A stretch of 64,000 bases of DNA, taken from Cordylochernes scorpioides (lineage: Eukaryota > Arthropoda > Arachnida > Pseudoscorpiones > Chernetidae). Of this stretch, positions 41,735 through 52,424 are shown one piece after another (within the stretch, counting starts at the first letter, position 1; each line of letters begins with the position of its first letter). Both the position numbers and the translations under genes were made by a program. The notes beneath the pieces were generated by a model, which was not told the origin of the DNA, made no database searches, and saw nothing but the letters and a program-made list of their open reading frames with translations. The DNA is taken from assembly GCA_030710605.1 (NCBI GenBank), contig CP092864.1:143303361-143367360 (forward strand). Reading direction: 5' to 3'.

Positions 41735-41948
41735 GCATTCATAGACAAAACTTAAAAAGTGGAAATTCTTTGGTGTCTCCGGTCGTCTGTTTTCTTTGAA
41801 GGTGACAGAAGTAATTTTGTTCATACTTGGTTATCATTGTGTGTCTTCAATTAAGTCACTGTGTATCAAATATATATCTAAATTATTGTCTGAATCCCGA
41901 TATAAATGCTAAGAGGTACAATTTTCTTAAATTTTGTCTATGAGTGTT
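41735..41948 (+). mobile_element. MITE-T with opposed termini
   Basis: Left end CATTCATAGACAAAACTTAA, right end CTTAAATTTTGTCTATGAGT: terminal inverted repeats of about 20 bp. The interior has TTGGTTATCATTGTGTGTCT and GAATCCCGATATAAATGC, the sequence of the 118/76-bp satellites. A Tc1/mariner-like MITE is the likely identity. Confidence 0.75.
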
Positions 41949-42104
41949 TGGTTACTTGCACTCGCTGGTGGGAATGGACTTTTGCAAGAATCGGGACTTT
42001 CGGAGAATTTTTTTTTTTATCAGAAAAAAGTGCCCAATGCGGGAATCGAACCCGGATCGTAGCGGTCGAAAACCAACGGTTTAGACCATCCTTCCACCGA
42101 CCCC
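41949..42104 (-). mobile_element. SINE-1 copy, 3' part missing
   Basis: Head at 42030-42104 (minus) with an intact B box; the body stops at TGCAAGTAACCAAAC next to MITE-T. Confidence 0.85.
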
Positions 42105-42289
42105 CTGATGAAATTGTAAACCTGTTCATAAAATAATAAAATTCTTCTACATTGCTCCTTCCCTATCGGAGTTGTGACTCACAGCTTGTAAATCTTGTTG
42201 TTACTGACATAGAGCTGACGTGTTTCTGTCAAGGAATTCCTCGGAGTCTTAGAACTTTGTCCCTAGTAACTTTGCATTCTTATAAAATA
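42105..42289. other. Unclassified sequence
   Basis: No recognised feature. Confidence 0.4.
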
Positions 42290-42628
42290 CTAGACGCGTG
42301 ACCCGGGCTTCGCCCCGGGATTGACCCGTGTGCATATCTACCCGAGTGATATATATTTTGATAAGATTTTTTTTAAATAATTGTTTGCTATTAGCATTAT
42401 CTATTTGTTTGCATTAGCATAATTTAATTTAATCTTTGAAAGAGGGCGCTGTTCGTGAGCTAAGTAGAATAATTTGAATATATAGTTTTAATAATTGATC
42501 TATATATTTTTTAAAATAGCCTATCGTCTTCTCCGTATTTTTTTACCTATGTATGGAAATTTTGGTTTGAATTAGTGAACTACTGCGAATTTGTATACCG
42601 GACATACAAACAAACATACAAACATTGA
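42290..42628 (-). mobile_element. Helitron-A copy
   Basis: CTAGACGCGTGACCCGGGCT at left; ends CATACAAACATTGA at right, the mirror of the TCAATGTTTG start. Confidence 0.88.
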
Positions 42629-42640
42629 TTTATATATATA

Positions 42641-45336
42641 CACTTGGTTCTTTTTTTATGCGGTAGATGCGTTCCAGGGGAATCCGCATAAAAAAAAATC
42701 GCACAAAAAAAGACATACATTTATATGTAAAATGATGGATACGTTCCATTTATTAAAAAAATCGCATAAAACCTAAATAGTGTTTTAAAATGCACCAGAA
42801 ATCGCATAAAAAAAGATTTATAAATAATAAGATTTAATTTTTTTCTCATCATATTTTAATAAATGGCACATATGTGTGTTAATAACAAAAACAAAACTTA
42901 ATATGTAAAAAAAAAACATAAACAAAACTTTATTTAAAATCATATTAAGAATGTTTTCATCATTATTCGCTGTCTGATAATGTGCGAACCCGTTTGTGGA
43001 TTGGTGCAAGATCACTTTCATCACTTGAAGATAAAATTACGTCATCAGATCTACATGGTAATGCTTCTTTAGGAACTTCAGTGATTTTTTTTCTTTGACA
43101 AGGTAGTCAGTAATCAAACGCTGTGATGGCTTGACTAGTTCTTTGTAGAGTTCTCTGTAGCCAGACATACAAAATTTCAGATCACGTTGGAATTTTAAGG
43201 CGCGTTCTACATCATTATCATTTTGAATAAAAAAATTTCCAATTTACCGGAAAGTTGAAGGCCTTCCCGAAGTAATTTTTCGTCCAGTGGAGTAACATCT
43301 TCGAGTTCGCTATCTACTGTTTCGAAATCTTTAGTAGTATCTACCATACTTTCCAAAATATCATCATCATTTAGGGCTTCGTCCACAAGCAATTCTTCTA
43401 TATCATGCTCGCCAAAATCATCAAAACCTTCCCCACCTATTTCCTTAGCAATTGAAATAATATCTGATGTTACTATTGTTGTTCTATTTGATTCATTTCT
43501 CTTTGATACGCATTCAGGCCAAGCAGCTTTCCAACATGCATTTAAAGTTTGTGATTTTATCTCGGCAATTGCTAACGCAACATGATCTACACAGTTCAAG
43601 ATATTAAATTGTTTCCAAACTTCAGTAACTGTTATTGTATCGGATTCCAGTTTATCGAAAATGAATTGGAAAGTGAATTTTACATAATATTTTTTAAATG
43701 TTGAAATAATTCCCTGATCTAATGGTTGAATTAGGCTCGTTGTGTTTGGAGGGAAAAAAACTACCTTTATATTTGGATGTTCTAAGTTTGGATGACCTGG
43801 TGCATTGTCAAGAAATAATAAGATCTTAAATTCGAGACCCATCTCTTTCATATAATTTTCTACTTTGGGTACGAAGCATTTATTGAACCATTCAGTGAAA
43901 ATAGCCGTTGTTACCCAGGCCTTCTTGTTTGCCATCCAATGTACGGGCAGTGTATTTAAGTCTTTTCCTTTTAATGCACGTGGTTTTAAAGATCGATTTA
44001 CAAGCAGCGGTTTTAACATTCGATCGCCAGATGCATTGCTGCACAGCAATAAAGTAACTCGATCTTTAGCAGCTTTAAAACCACTGGTATTTTTTTCGGA
44101 CTTTGCAATGTAAGTACGGGTTGGCATTTTTTTCCAAAACAATCCTGTTTCATCAGCATTGAAGATTTGATGGGCACAATATCCTCCATCTTTAATAATT
44201 TTAGCCAACTTTTCAGGATATTTTCTAGCAGCTTGTTCATCTGCAAAAGCCACCTCACCTTTTATTTTTAGATTATGAAAAGAATGTCTTTTTATAAAAC
44301 CAGTTAACCACCCTGTGCTGGCAGAGAATTGTGGATTACTTTCACGTGAAGATGTAGATGGCTCTGATTCTTTTAACTCCTTGTAAAATTTAAGGGCTTT
44401 CATCTTGATTAAATGTCCATCTAACGGAATTCTTTTTTGAGTTAAATCTTCAATCCAAATTACGAGAGCCTTTTCTGTTTTTTCTATTAAAGTGCCTCTT
44501 GAATATGATGAAATTTTAGAACTCAAATTTGTACCAGATCTGACTGATCTTCTTATTGCCGCTTCATTTTTTTTATTGCTCTTATAGTAGATTCGCCTAA
44601 ATTATAACGTTTACCTATTGCTGTTGATCTTTCTCCTTTCGCCAAGCAATCGAGAATTATAATTTTGGTTTCTAGCGAAATTGCACTTCTTTTTTTAGTA
44701 TTGTCACACATTTTCTTTAAGAGGACTAAAAATTATAGAAAAAACTTAATGTACAATTACGCACTAAAATTATTCAAAAAAACTTACAATTCACTTGAGT
44801 AAATTTATCTTCCGGTTTTCGGTAGTAACCTTCTTTCACAAAGTTTTATTTTCTAATGCTTTCCAATATGCAGGCTTTTTAAATTAGTTTCATACAAAAA
44901 CAAAATGCAGCATGAAAACACGCAATTTTAACGAGGTATTTTTGTTTTTGTCTCTTTTGTTTTTAAGAACAAATCAAGAGAAAACATGTCAATAAAAGAA
45001 AAAATAAATTTGTAACGGAAGCTGGCACGCCGGCGGGTTTTCAGTTTTGATTTCGGTTTTGCACGAGTTGTGTAAGACACCGGCAGGCGCGGAATAAAAG
45101 ACATTGGAACTTCCCCTCTACTGTTTGTTGGATAACTTAACATACAACCAGGACGTTACAAAATTCTTTCTTTGTATTGATTGCGTAAAAGTAGAGTTGT
45201 ATGTGTTATTCTTATTCGTTTTCAGAAAAAGTGAATCACCAAAAAAAAAAAATTTCGAAATTCGAATAATTTTTTTTCTTGCACCGCATAACTCCAAAAC
45301 CGCATAAAAAAAACCGCATAAAAAGAGAACGAAGTG
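42641..45336 (-). mobile_element. Tigger-like (pogo) DNA transposon, 2.7 kb, TA TSD
   Basis: Inverted ends CACTTGGTTCTTTTTTTATG / CACTTCGTTCTCTTTTTATG with TA on both sides (42639-42640 and 45337-45338). Subterminal TTTATGCGGT and CCGCATAAAA repeats. It contains one transposase gene on the minus strand with two homopolymer frameshifts. Inserted at the AT-rich edge of a Helitron-A copy. Confidence 0.92.
43037..44711 (-). pseudogene. Tigger/pogo transposase, two frameshifts
   Basis: Starts at ATG 44711-44709. The first 55 or so codons form a helix-turn-helix with EST(I)RAIKK, like Psq/CENP-B N-termini that bind the terminal repeats. An A-run at 44569-44576 (eight bases where nine would keep frame) breaks the frame. 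The main open part (44526-43207) then carries a CENP-B/Tc5-type second HTH and the DDE_1 catalytic core. With residues counted from 44526, the catalytic motifs are NADETG (D125), LFLDNAPGH (D240) and QPLDQG (D270), a DD29D spacing typical of Tigger. A second T-run (43229-43235) shifts the acidic C-terminus and its ITDYLVK tail, ending at 43037. It would cut and paste the element at TA. Both breaks are in homopolymers, so decay and assembly error both fit. Confidence 0.9.
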
Positions 45337-45338
45337 TA

Positions 45339-46440
45339 TATATATATATTAATTTCGAAACAAATAACTTTGCGTTTTATTAAAGAAATGGTTGAAAGTT
45401 CAGAGTATCGCGAATTATGGCTAGTTAATTACATAATTAATTATTGCTTTATTAAAGACCGTGTTAAAGTAAATGTTATCATTCTTGGTCGCATTCTAGC
45501 GGTCGTTAATAAGGCGTTTACCTGAATATCACTATGCAAATTCCAACAGTTAGAACAATATAGATCTCCACTCAAACGGCTGTACAAATAACGCCATCGT
45601 TAAATTTCGGGCACAACCAAATTAACTTGCAAAACAAACTTAAATAAAAAAAGAGCACACCTAAACATACGAAAAGATTCAAAAGAAGAAGAAGAGAAAA
45701 AAAAACTTTCTAATTTGACAAACAAAGAAAGGGAAATAGATGCACTACGAGAAATAGAAATAAAGAAAAAAATGATAATAAAAAAAAAAGATGAGGGGGG
45801 AGGGGGAACCAATGTTATCGTTTGGTTAAAAACGGGACATTGGGGAAAAATAATTGGGCCCGCTGGCGGAAAGCTAACAAATGGCTGGTAACAAGGGTGC
45901 CCACTAATCAGATCCTTACAAGGGAAGGAAGGGTGGGATGGAAAGGAATTTTAAGTTGTTTGTCCTAGGCATATTTATTGATTTCAGCCGATCGTTCTGG
46001 GAACAGAACAATAGGCAACAACTGGGAGATGATAAGGCCAAGACCTCAGGCGCCAACAATACGAATGAAAGCCTGAGAAACCCACACCTAGCAACTCTGC
46101 AAAATCTGTGAGATATTGAAGTTACAAAATGACCGAATTACCATTAAGTTACTAAAGAAACTTAAATATCAAACTTTGTGTTAGTGTTTGAATGACTTTC
46201 TAGCATTCTGTTGTAAAAATTGTTGTTTTTTGTAATTTAACAAAATTCACTCATACAAGAAAAGGAATCGCCAGATTTCATTTCAAAGAAGAAATCAAGG
46301 CTAACGGCAACAAGGTTCTTTATTTTGTCCAGGTTTCTTATTTGACAATATGGTCGACCTTCCTTGAACATGTCCATCATTTTACTTCTCTCTTTCGTCT
46401 TCTAAAGTTCTTTCAGAACTTCACTATTCAAATATCTCGT
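45339..46440. other. Unclassified sequence
   Basis: AT-rich; short frames without motifs. No repeat shared with the rest of the window was seen. Confidence 0.4.
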
Positions 46441-46680
46441 CCAACCAGGTGGGCTAACATCGACCACTGCACGTGACCCGCCGCGATAATTGGCCGAACG
46501 TGGCCTCGCTAGCCAATCAGAAGGTCCCCAAGAGGCAGCGTCCAATCAGCGCTGGGCAAACATTCCCGGACACCCCAGATGTTTGCTCTCTGCGGACTTG
46601 ACTTCAACAACCTGCCACGTTTCTCTGCAGCTATTCCTTATAAAATATCTTCCCACATCAAGTCCAGCTTAACTCTATAG
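46441..46680 (+). promoter_or_regulatory. Candidate Pol II promoter
   Basis: A GC-richer island with an E-box CACGTG (46470-46475), two CCAATCAG boxes (46513-46520 and 46542-46549) and TATAAAA (46639-46645). The CCAAT boxes lie about 90-130 bp upstream of the TATA box, so the order fits a metazoan promoter, with a start expected near 46670. No coding exon is recognised downstream within the window; a minisatellite follows. Alternatively it is a promoter-like part of an unknown element. Confidence 0.45.
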
Positions 46681-46920
46681 CTTTGGGCGTTTTTCTCTTC
46701 CCAAATAGAGTCCAGCTTCAGTCTATAACTTTGGCCGTTTCTCTCTTCCCCCATCGAGTACAGCTACAGTCTATAGCTTTGGCCGTTTTTCTCTTCCTAC
46801 ATCGAGTACAGCTACAGTCTATAGCTTTGGCCGTTTCTCTTTTCCTACATCGAGTCCAGCTACAGTCTAAAACTTTGGCCGTTTTTCTCTTCCTACATCG
46901 AGTCCAGCTCCTGTTCCAGA
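46660..46920 (+). repeat. 48-bp minisatellite, about 5.5 units
   Basis: Unit TATAGCTTTGGCCGTTTTTC, TCTTCCTACATCGAGTACAG, CTACAGTC with small variants. The unit is a multiple of three, giving a short open frame of 16-residue repeats. If the upstream promoter is real, the array would lie in the 5' transcribed region. Confidence 0.9.
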
Positions 46921-47947
46921 TAAAAATAGCATCAAGCTAGTACTATTCATACAAGTTACTTTATAATTTATTGAAATAATTCTATATTTATAATACATTG
47001 CCAACTTATCATAAGAATCACACCCTATTTAGCCAAATTATGTGTAATTTCTAGTGTTAAGACTTTTTTGCGCACAGCTAAGTAAATATATAGATATTAA
47101 TTAGACATTGAAACACTATCCAATTAACCGATATTCTAACAACCACATCATCCTAATGAAAATTTGCTTTACGCCTGTACATGGCTTTTCTCTGTCAAAC
47201 AGATTGCTAAAAAGGAAGCCTACTCTAAATATCACATATTTGTTTCGGTCTGGGATTTCTTCAACAAATTAATATATTTAAAGTCAACCAAACAGCCATA
47301 TGAAATAACATATAGGATGTTTAATAACCTTATAACTGAAATAGAATGTTTGCAATCACCTATAACAGGGATCTGCAAACTTTTGAGTCAGAAGAGCCAA
47401 AAAATACAATTAACGAACTTTCAAAGTATTTGAAGAGCCACCTTTTTTTTTCTTGCCAACAATAAATAGTACTCGCATAAATAATATTTACGTATGGAAC
47501 TATATAAATACCCGCAGATTTACATCCAAAGAGCCGCATGTGGCTCGCGAGTGCCGACCCCTGAGATATACTATAGAGGAAGTTGTGGCAATATAAAAGG
47601 AGACCTGAGTAGCCAGACTCTGATGTGCCATCCCGGCCACAAACTGAGGTGGTATCGAATCCATGGAAGTTCTCCTCACGGTGGATTATCACTTTTTGCT
47701 TCATACCTTTCGCTCGAACGGCTCCATTCCTCACATTCCTTTCTACCGCCGCCCCATTAAAATGTTTTTTTTTATCCCCCCCCCCCCCCTCACACTTTCA
47801 GCCCCTGGAACTCCCGACAGTTTGGGAATAACAAACAGCCGATGGATGAAGAACTTTCTACTCTGTTCTTTCAAGTGTTTTCTCCACATTTGTTGTTCTA
47901 TTTATAGCGAATCAAGACATCAAGACCCAAATTTTCTTTATCACAAA
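46921..47947. other. Unclassified sequence
   Basis: 47370-47570 has AAAGAGCCGCATGTGGCTCG and GAGTGCCGACCCC, resembling a hAT-type terminal region seen in many animals, but no matching inverse end was confirmed. A C-run of 13 starts near 47776. No gene is recognised. Confidence 0.35.
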
Positions 47948-48076
47948 TAAACCAAACTTCTATTATCCTTACTACGATGAAAAAATATTGGGAGGGCTTG
48001 ACTCATCAGTGGTGAACCCTCACAGAGGTTTCGCCAATTTTTTTTTCATCGCAGTAAGGACAGTAGAAGCTTGATG
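47948..48076. mobile_element. MITE-E copy, short
   Basis: CTTCTATTATCCTTACTACG / CATCGCAGTAAGGACAGTAG arms around GGGAGGGCTTGACTCATCAG and GAGGTTTCGCCAA. Confidence 0.8.
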
Positions 48077-48531
48077 TATTTGTGAAAAGAAGTATTCGCG
48101 TCTTGATGTCTTTGTTCGTTATATATAAATGGCGTGTTATTGCTTCATAATAATTGTTCCATTTATGTTGGATTAAAGGAACGATAGCAACCTACTTTTG
48201 ATTTCTAACATACACATACCGAGATTGAATTCCGCATTAAGATTTTCCTATATAAAAAAAAATGATATAATTTCTATAAAATTAATATTGACTATCCTAA
48301 TTCTATTCCTATTGACGAATGAAAATAACTAAACAATGATTTTTCAAGTATGAGGTCGACCTACATGTGGAGACATGTAGCGAAGCTTACAGTAGAAGAA
48401 CTCTTTAATCTCTGCCAATGCCAAAGACTGAATAAAGAGTAGGTGAGATAAATAAAGCGTCAATGTACAATTTACATTCCATATATATTGCGGAAGATAA
48501 ATGCTCGAAGCATATTATATACTAGCCGAAT
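48077..48531. other. Unclassified AT-rich sequence
   Basis: No recognised feature. 48350-48400 has CTACATGTGGAGACATGTAG, weakly like a SINE-1 body. Confidence 0.4.
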
Positions 48532-48850
48532 GACTCGGGCAACGCCCCGTGTTTTACCCGATTAAATGCTTTTATTCAAATACTATTCGTTACAATTATA
48601 AATTGGCGCCGTAGATGTCATTCTTGTGAAACGTCCCGCCCCAAACCATCGGCCGGGAATCGAACCCGGGGCGCCCGCGTGGCAGGCGAGCATTCTACCA
48701 CTGAACTAAAAGCAAACGGTGACAGAAGTGTCTCGCGCATTGGCGGCACCAAATGATGGGGGGGGGGGCAAAGGTGGCGTGATCGTAGCCGACCAATAGG
48801 AGTGCGCCGGCAAACCGTGACAGAGGCCATGACGCTCGTAACTGTATATA
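48532..48850 (-). mobile_element. Helitron-B copy carrying tRNA-Gly and a CCAAT segment
   Basis: Its 3' end is CTAGCCGAATGACTCGGGCA at left. It contains a tRNA-Gly remnant, a run of ten G near 48760, CCAATAGGAG and ends with CGTAACTGTATATA. Confidence 0.78.
48647..48707 (-). pseudogene. tRNA-Gly(GCC) remnant inside Helitron-B
   Basis: Minus strand has GTTCAGTGGTAGAATGCTCG, GCC anticodon and GGGTTCGATTCCCGGCCGAT. The 5' acceptor half is missing. Confidence 0.8.
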
Positions 48851-48899
48851 TTATATTGTGAGGATTCCATTAGATCCCGTGTGGATCTCATGGAATAAA

Positions 48900-48954
48900 G
48901 TCCGCCCTTGACTGACGAGGGCCATTAGCCCGAAACCATGGTCTCTAGGTGGAC
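48900..48954 (+). ncRNA. Hammerhead ribozyme motif with extended stem I
   Basis: CTGACGA (48912-48918), stem II GGGC-CATTA-GCCC, GAA, palindromic stem III ACCATGGT (48935-48942), cleavage C (48943, triplet GTC). Stem I has A-T and G-C next to the core, a small internal loop, then seven pairs (GTCCGCC with GGTGGAC, including one G-T). An internal loop in stem I is what natural fast hammerheads use for tertiary contacts. This belongs to a second family (HH2), whose body continues GTTGTGGCTTTGTCACCGAC. Confidence 0.82.
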
Positions 48955-49094
48955 GCTTATCAGTTTGCCAAAGTTGGTGTTGTGGCTTTGTCACCGACCC
49001 GATGCCGCTAGTTGCGCTTACGCTTTATTTCTGGTTAATATAATCAGTGGAGAAAGTTTTCTTGCTTTTTATATATATTTATATTTGTATGTAA
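48955..49094 (+). repeat. Body of family HH2
   Basis: TTGGTGTTGTGGCTTTGTCA, CCGACCCGATGCCGCTAGTT also occurs at 59140-59180 and, inverted, at 3240-3270. Confidence 0.6.
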
Positions 49095-49390
49095 TTTTAC
49101 TGTCCTCAAAGCTTATGTCCATAGTTCATCTAAAATATCCATTCCAAGAGTCTAGCACCAGTATCAGTATAAAAGGAAAACTGAAAATGCAATATAACAG
49201 TGGTATGGTAGATTAAACTGGCGAAACCGCTGGGAGGATTTACCACTGATGAACCAGGCCCTCCTATTATTTTATCACTGAAGTAAGGGCAGTAGAAATT
49301 TGATTTATTTTTAAAAGAATCATACGGGTCAAAATAGCTAAAGTTTTCATAACAGATAACGCGAATTTGCATCATATATATCCGTGTTAG
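49095..49390 (+). mobile_element. MITE-E copy
   Basis: TGTCCATAGTTCATCTAAAA, AACAGTGGTATGGTAGATTA, GGCGAAACCGCTGGGAGG and GTAAGGGCAGTAGAAATTTG. The left arm is reduced. Confidence 0.8.
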
Positions 49391-49404
49391 CAAAACACAG
49401 AAAA

Positions 49405-49735
49405 CCAAATCACCCGTCTAGTATATATATATAAAAAAAGATTTTTGCAGATGAAAATAATTAAGAAAGAAATACTTGATTTGAGGTGTAAAGAAGACAC
49501 TAAAAGATTACATATTCACATATGTGCAAAAATATTTGAGCCGGCCAACGGGAAATATATTTAGTTACGGGGCTGCAAAACAAAATGAATGATTTTTGAG
49601 CCCCGTGGGTAAGGAGNNNNNNNNNNNNNNNNNNNNNNNNNNNNNNNNNNNNNNNNNNNNNNNNNNNNNNNNNNNNNNNNNNNNNNNNNNNNNNNNNNNN
49701 NNNNNNNNNNNNNNNNAAACAACAACAATAGGTTT
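49405..49735 (+). mobile_element. LINE-J 3' fragment containing the assembly gap
   Basis: CACCCGTCTAG, then TTTTTGCAGATGAAAATAAT through GAGCCCCGTGGGTAAGGAG, a 100-N gap, and AAACAACAACAATAGG. The copy at 52800 is the same with no gap. A short frame ends ICAKIFEPANGKYI*-like, then a brief 3' UTR and (CAA)n tail. Confidence 0.7.
49617..49716. other. Assembly gap of exactly 100 N
   Basis: Placeholder gap of fixed size. The paralogous copy at 52800-53001 reads GTAACGAG directly into AAACAACAACAATAGG. Confidence 0.99.
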
Positions 49736-50252
49736 ATATAAAGGGAAATATTAGGACAAAAATTGGTGTATGTAAAGAGAATGTATAGGGGAAAAAACTA
49801 TTAAAATTTCAGAACAATTAATTGTTTTATTTCAGAGTTTGATCGTCACAAATTAAGAATGTCAATATGCCGTAATTAAGAACCTCTTTGTATACGTATT
49901 TTCATATAATTTGGACAACTGCTTTTTGGTGCGTCGATTTTTTTTTGTTATAGCGTATATAATGGTATTATTATTAATAATAATATTTCCTCTTATATTC
50001 GATTGCAATTAAGAGCCATAACGACTATAGCAAGATGAAGTGTTGACAACCATGCATTTTTTTCATGGCTGAGATAATCAATGAAAGAAGACGCTACAAG
50101 ATTATAAAGCCTTATATATACACTCATAGACAAAACTTGAGAAAGTTTCATAATTTTTGCAATAAACCACTTTTTATTTTGTACATAACGGCGGATTTCC
50201 CATATATGTAAATTCGAATGGCTTCCTATATATATATATATTGAAAATAAAA
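49736..50252. other. Unclassified AT-rich sequence
   Basis: A MITE-T end (CACTCATAGACAAAACTTGA) lies at about 50121. Otherwise nothing is recognised. Confidence 0.45.
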
Positions 50253-50510
50253 AAAGGCATATCCTGACCAGGAACACATGGGCTTTTCAAAAGGCAGAGC
50301 GCCATCTGGTGGAACAGAAATCAACTAAACATTGATTTAGTCTGTTCCTTGATATTTGGCCAACCCAAATGGCTTTTCTTGATTTATCAAGAAATTGGGT
50401 TGGCCAAATATCAAGGAACAGGCTAAATCAATGTTTAGTTGATTTCTGTTCCACCAGATGGCGCTCTGCCTTCTGAAAAGCACAGGTGCTCCTGGTCAGG
50501 ATATGCCTTT
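50253..50510. repeat. HH1-end foldback
   Basis: Arms 50253-50367 and 50396-50510 (AAAGGCATATCCTGACCAGG and GAACACATGGGC / inverse), spacer of 28 bases with TTTCTTGATTTATCAAGAAA. The arms are the distal half of HH1 elements without hammerhead. Confidence 0.92.
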
Positions 50511-50666
50511 CTCATTTTTAATATCAACACCTGACCCACTTATTTTTTTCTATTGTTTTTCATATATATATTTAAATATTTATTATTATTATTATTTTTT
50601 TAAATATCAACACTTGACCTTTTTATTATTTTTTTTTTCTAATATTTTTTCACATTTATATATATA

Positions 50667-51001
50667 ATAGACGGGTGACTCGGGCTTCGCCCCGGGATTG
50701 ACCCGTGTGCATATCTACCCGAGTGATATATATTTAGATAAGATTTTTTATATATTTGTTTGTTATTAGCATTATCTATTTGTTTGCATCAGCATAATTT
50801 AATCTAATCTTTGATAGAGGGAGCTGTTTGTGAGCTAAGTAGAATAATTTGAATATATAGTTTTAATAATTGATTTATATATTTTTAAAATAGCCTATCG
50901 TCTTCCCCGTATTTTTTACCTATGTATGGAAATCTTGATTTGAATTAGTGAACTACTGCGAATTTGTATACCGGACATACAAACAAACATACAAACAATG
51001 A
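50667..51001 (-). mobile_element. Helitron-A copy
   Basis: 3' end ATAG (C to A change) with intact hairpin CCCGGGGCGAAGCCCGAG on the minus strand; 5' end CATTGTTTGTATG. Confidence 0.82.
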
Positions 51002-51404
51002 TTTATATATATATATATTAATAATAATTGAAAAATGTATACTAAAAGGTATAGTTCTGTACATGAGTGTGCTGGGGCTTGTGCACATTTCATCTGTACA
51101 ATACATGTTAATTCGAACGTTCTCTCTTTTTCAAAAATATTATGAAAATATAGTAATAAAAATTGAAAAGAATGTATACTAAAAGGTTAAACTTCCTTAA
51201 GTATTGTACATGGGTGTACTGGCTTATGTACAGTTCATCTCTGAAAGCTGGAAGAGTTCTACAATCTGTGCTTGTGAATATTTATTGTAAAAATTTATAA
51301 ATAGACTATTATTCGATTTTTTATAAAGTGAAACACCATTTTAACGCAAATATTAAGAATATAAATATTGATATTTTTAACACAAAGCAATAACGCGCCA
51401 TCTA
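51002..51404. other. AT-rich sequence with MITE-T pieces
   Basis: ACTAAAAGGTATAGTTCTGT, ACATGAGTGTGCTGG and a second similar piece at 51176-51217 are worn MITE-T ends. Confidence 0.45.
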
Positions 51405-51580
51405 TACATATAAAATGAAAGGATTTAAAAGCACGAATGTTTCTTTTATACATAATACAAACTTCTACTGCCCTTAATGCGATGAAAAAATATATTGGGA
51501 AGGCTTGGCTCATCTTGGTTAACCCTCCCAGCGGTTTCGCCAATTTAATCCACCAGACCGCTTCTCAGAGCTCTAATACT
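51405..51580 (-). mobile_element. MITE-E copy
   Basis: CTTCTACTGCCCTTAATGCG, CTTGGCTCATC, CCCTCCCAGCGGTTTCGCCA, ATTTAATCCACCAGA. Closest to the 17700-17830 sequence. Confidence 0.8.
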
Positions 51581-51691
51581 GTATTGGACGATTCTGCTTA
51601 TATACTCAGCACTAAAGAATGAAATCTCAGAAATGGTTTTAGATGAAACAGAGTATGGATTTATTGAATTTCATTCATTCACTATATTGTA

Positions 51692-51969
51692 CACCTATCC
51701 CCCGATTTACACGGTAGATACGTTCCTGAGAAAAACGTGTAAATCGGGGGATAGGTGTACACAGAAATAAAAATAAAATGCATTGACAGGTTAAAATATG
51801 TAGTCAGCACATAAGCTCGGGATTCCTCGTGAGATGTGTACACAGCGCATGTGTTCAATCACAGTAGCATTTAGTATAGTGCGATAAAAACAACAACAAC
51901 AAAAAAACTTATTTGAAATTAAAAGCGAAAACGTGTAAAACAAGTACCGTGTAAATCGGGGGATAGGTG
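51692..51969 (+). mobile_element. MITE-F copy, TA TSD
   Basis: Ends CACCTATCCCCCGATTTACA and inverse, TA on both sides; about 97% identical to the 17374 copy by eye. Confidence 0.92.
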
Positions 51970-51971
51970 TA

Positions 51972-52424
51972 TTTGAATGTCTATCGTTGAAATTTATAAT
52001 TATATTTGAGACTTTTTAATATTCGGAAAAGAATACGGTGGTGAAAAATCTGTGTGAAGATTGCTTGTTATTGTAATTACGTGAAGTATCGAGGGTGGTG
52101 TTCCCCCGTGTTATACCGGGGTGGATGAGGGACCGATCAATAGACACTGGGGGAGGAAAATATGTCAAAATTATAGACAGACACAATCTTGTCTCTACAG
52201 ACCCTAATTTGTCTAATACACAACTAGATTACGATCTTTCTTGAGAGTGAAACTGAAAATTACTGATGGCTTGTACAATCTTTATTGGATTAAATAATAA
52301 TTTAATTATTGCATATTATTGGTTTAATAACTTTTCATGGTGAAATCACAAGAATGGCCAACCATGCATATGCGTTACAATATATGAATTCCAATGTTTT
52401 TATGTATATCTATATATATATAAA
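51972..52424. other. Unclassified sequence
   Basis: No recognised feature. Confidence 0.45.

Noticed and set aside
43865..44258. Small genes overlapping the Tigger transposase
   Set aside because: Shadow frames of the transposase; no independent motif.
47370..47570. hAT transposon end (AGAGCCGCATGTGGCTCG)
   Set aside because: The motif is suggestive, but I found no matching inverse terminus with an 8-bp duplication.
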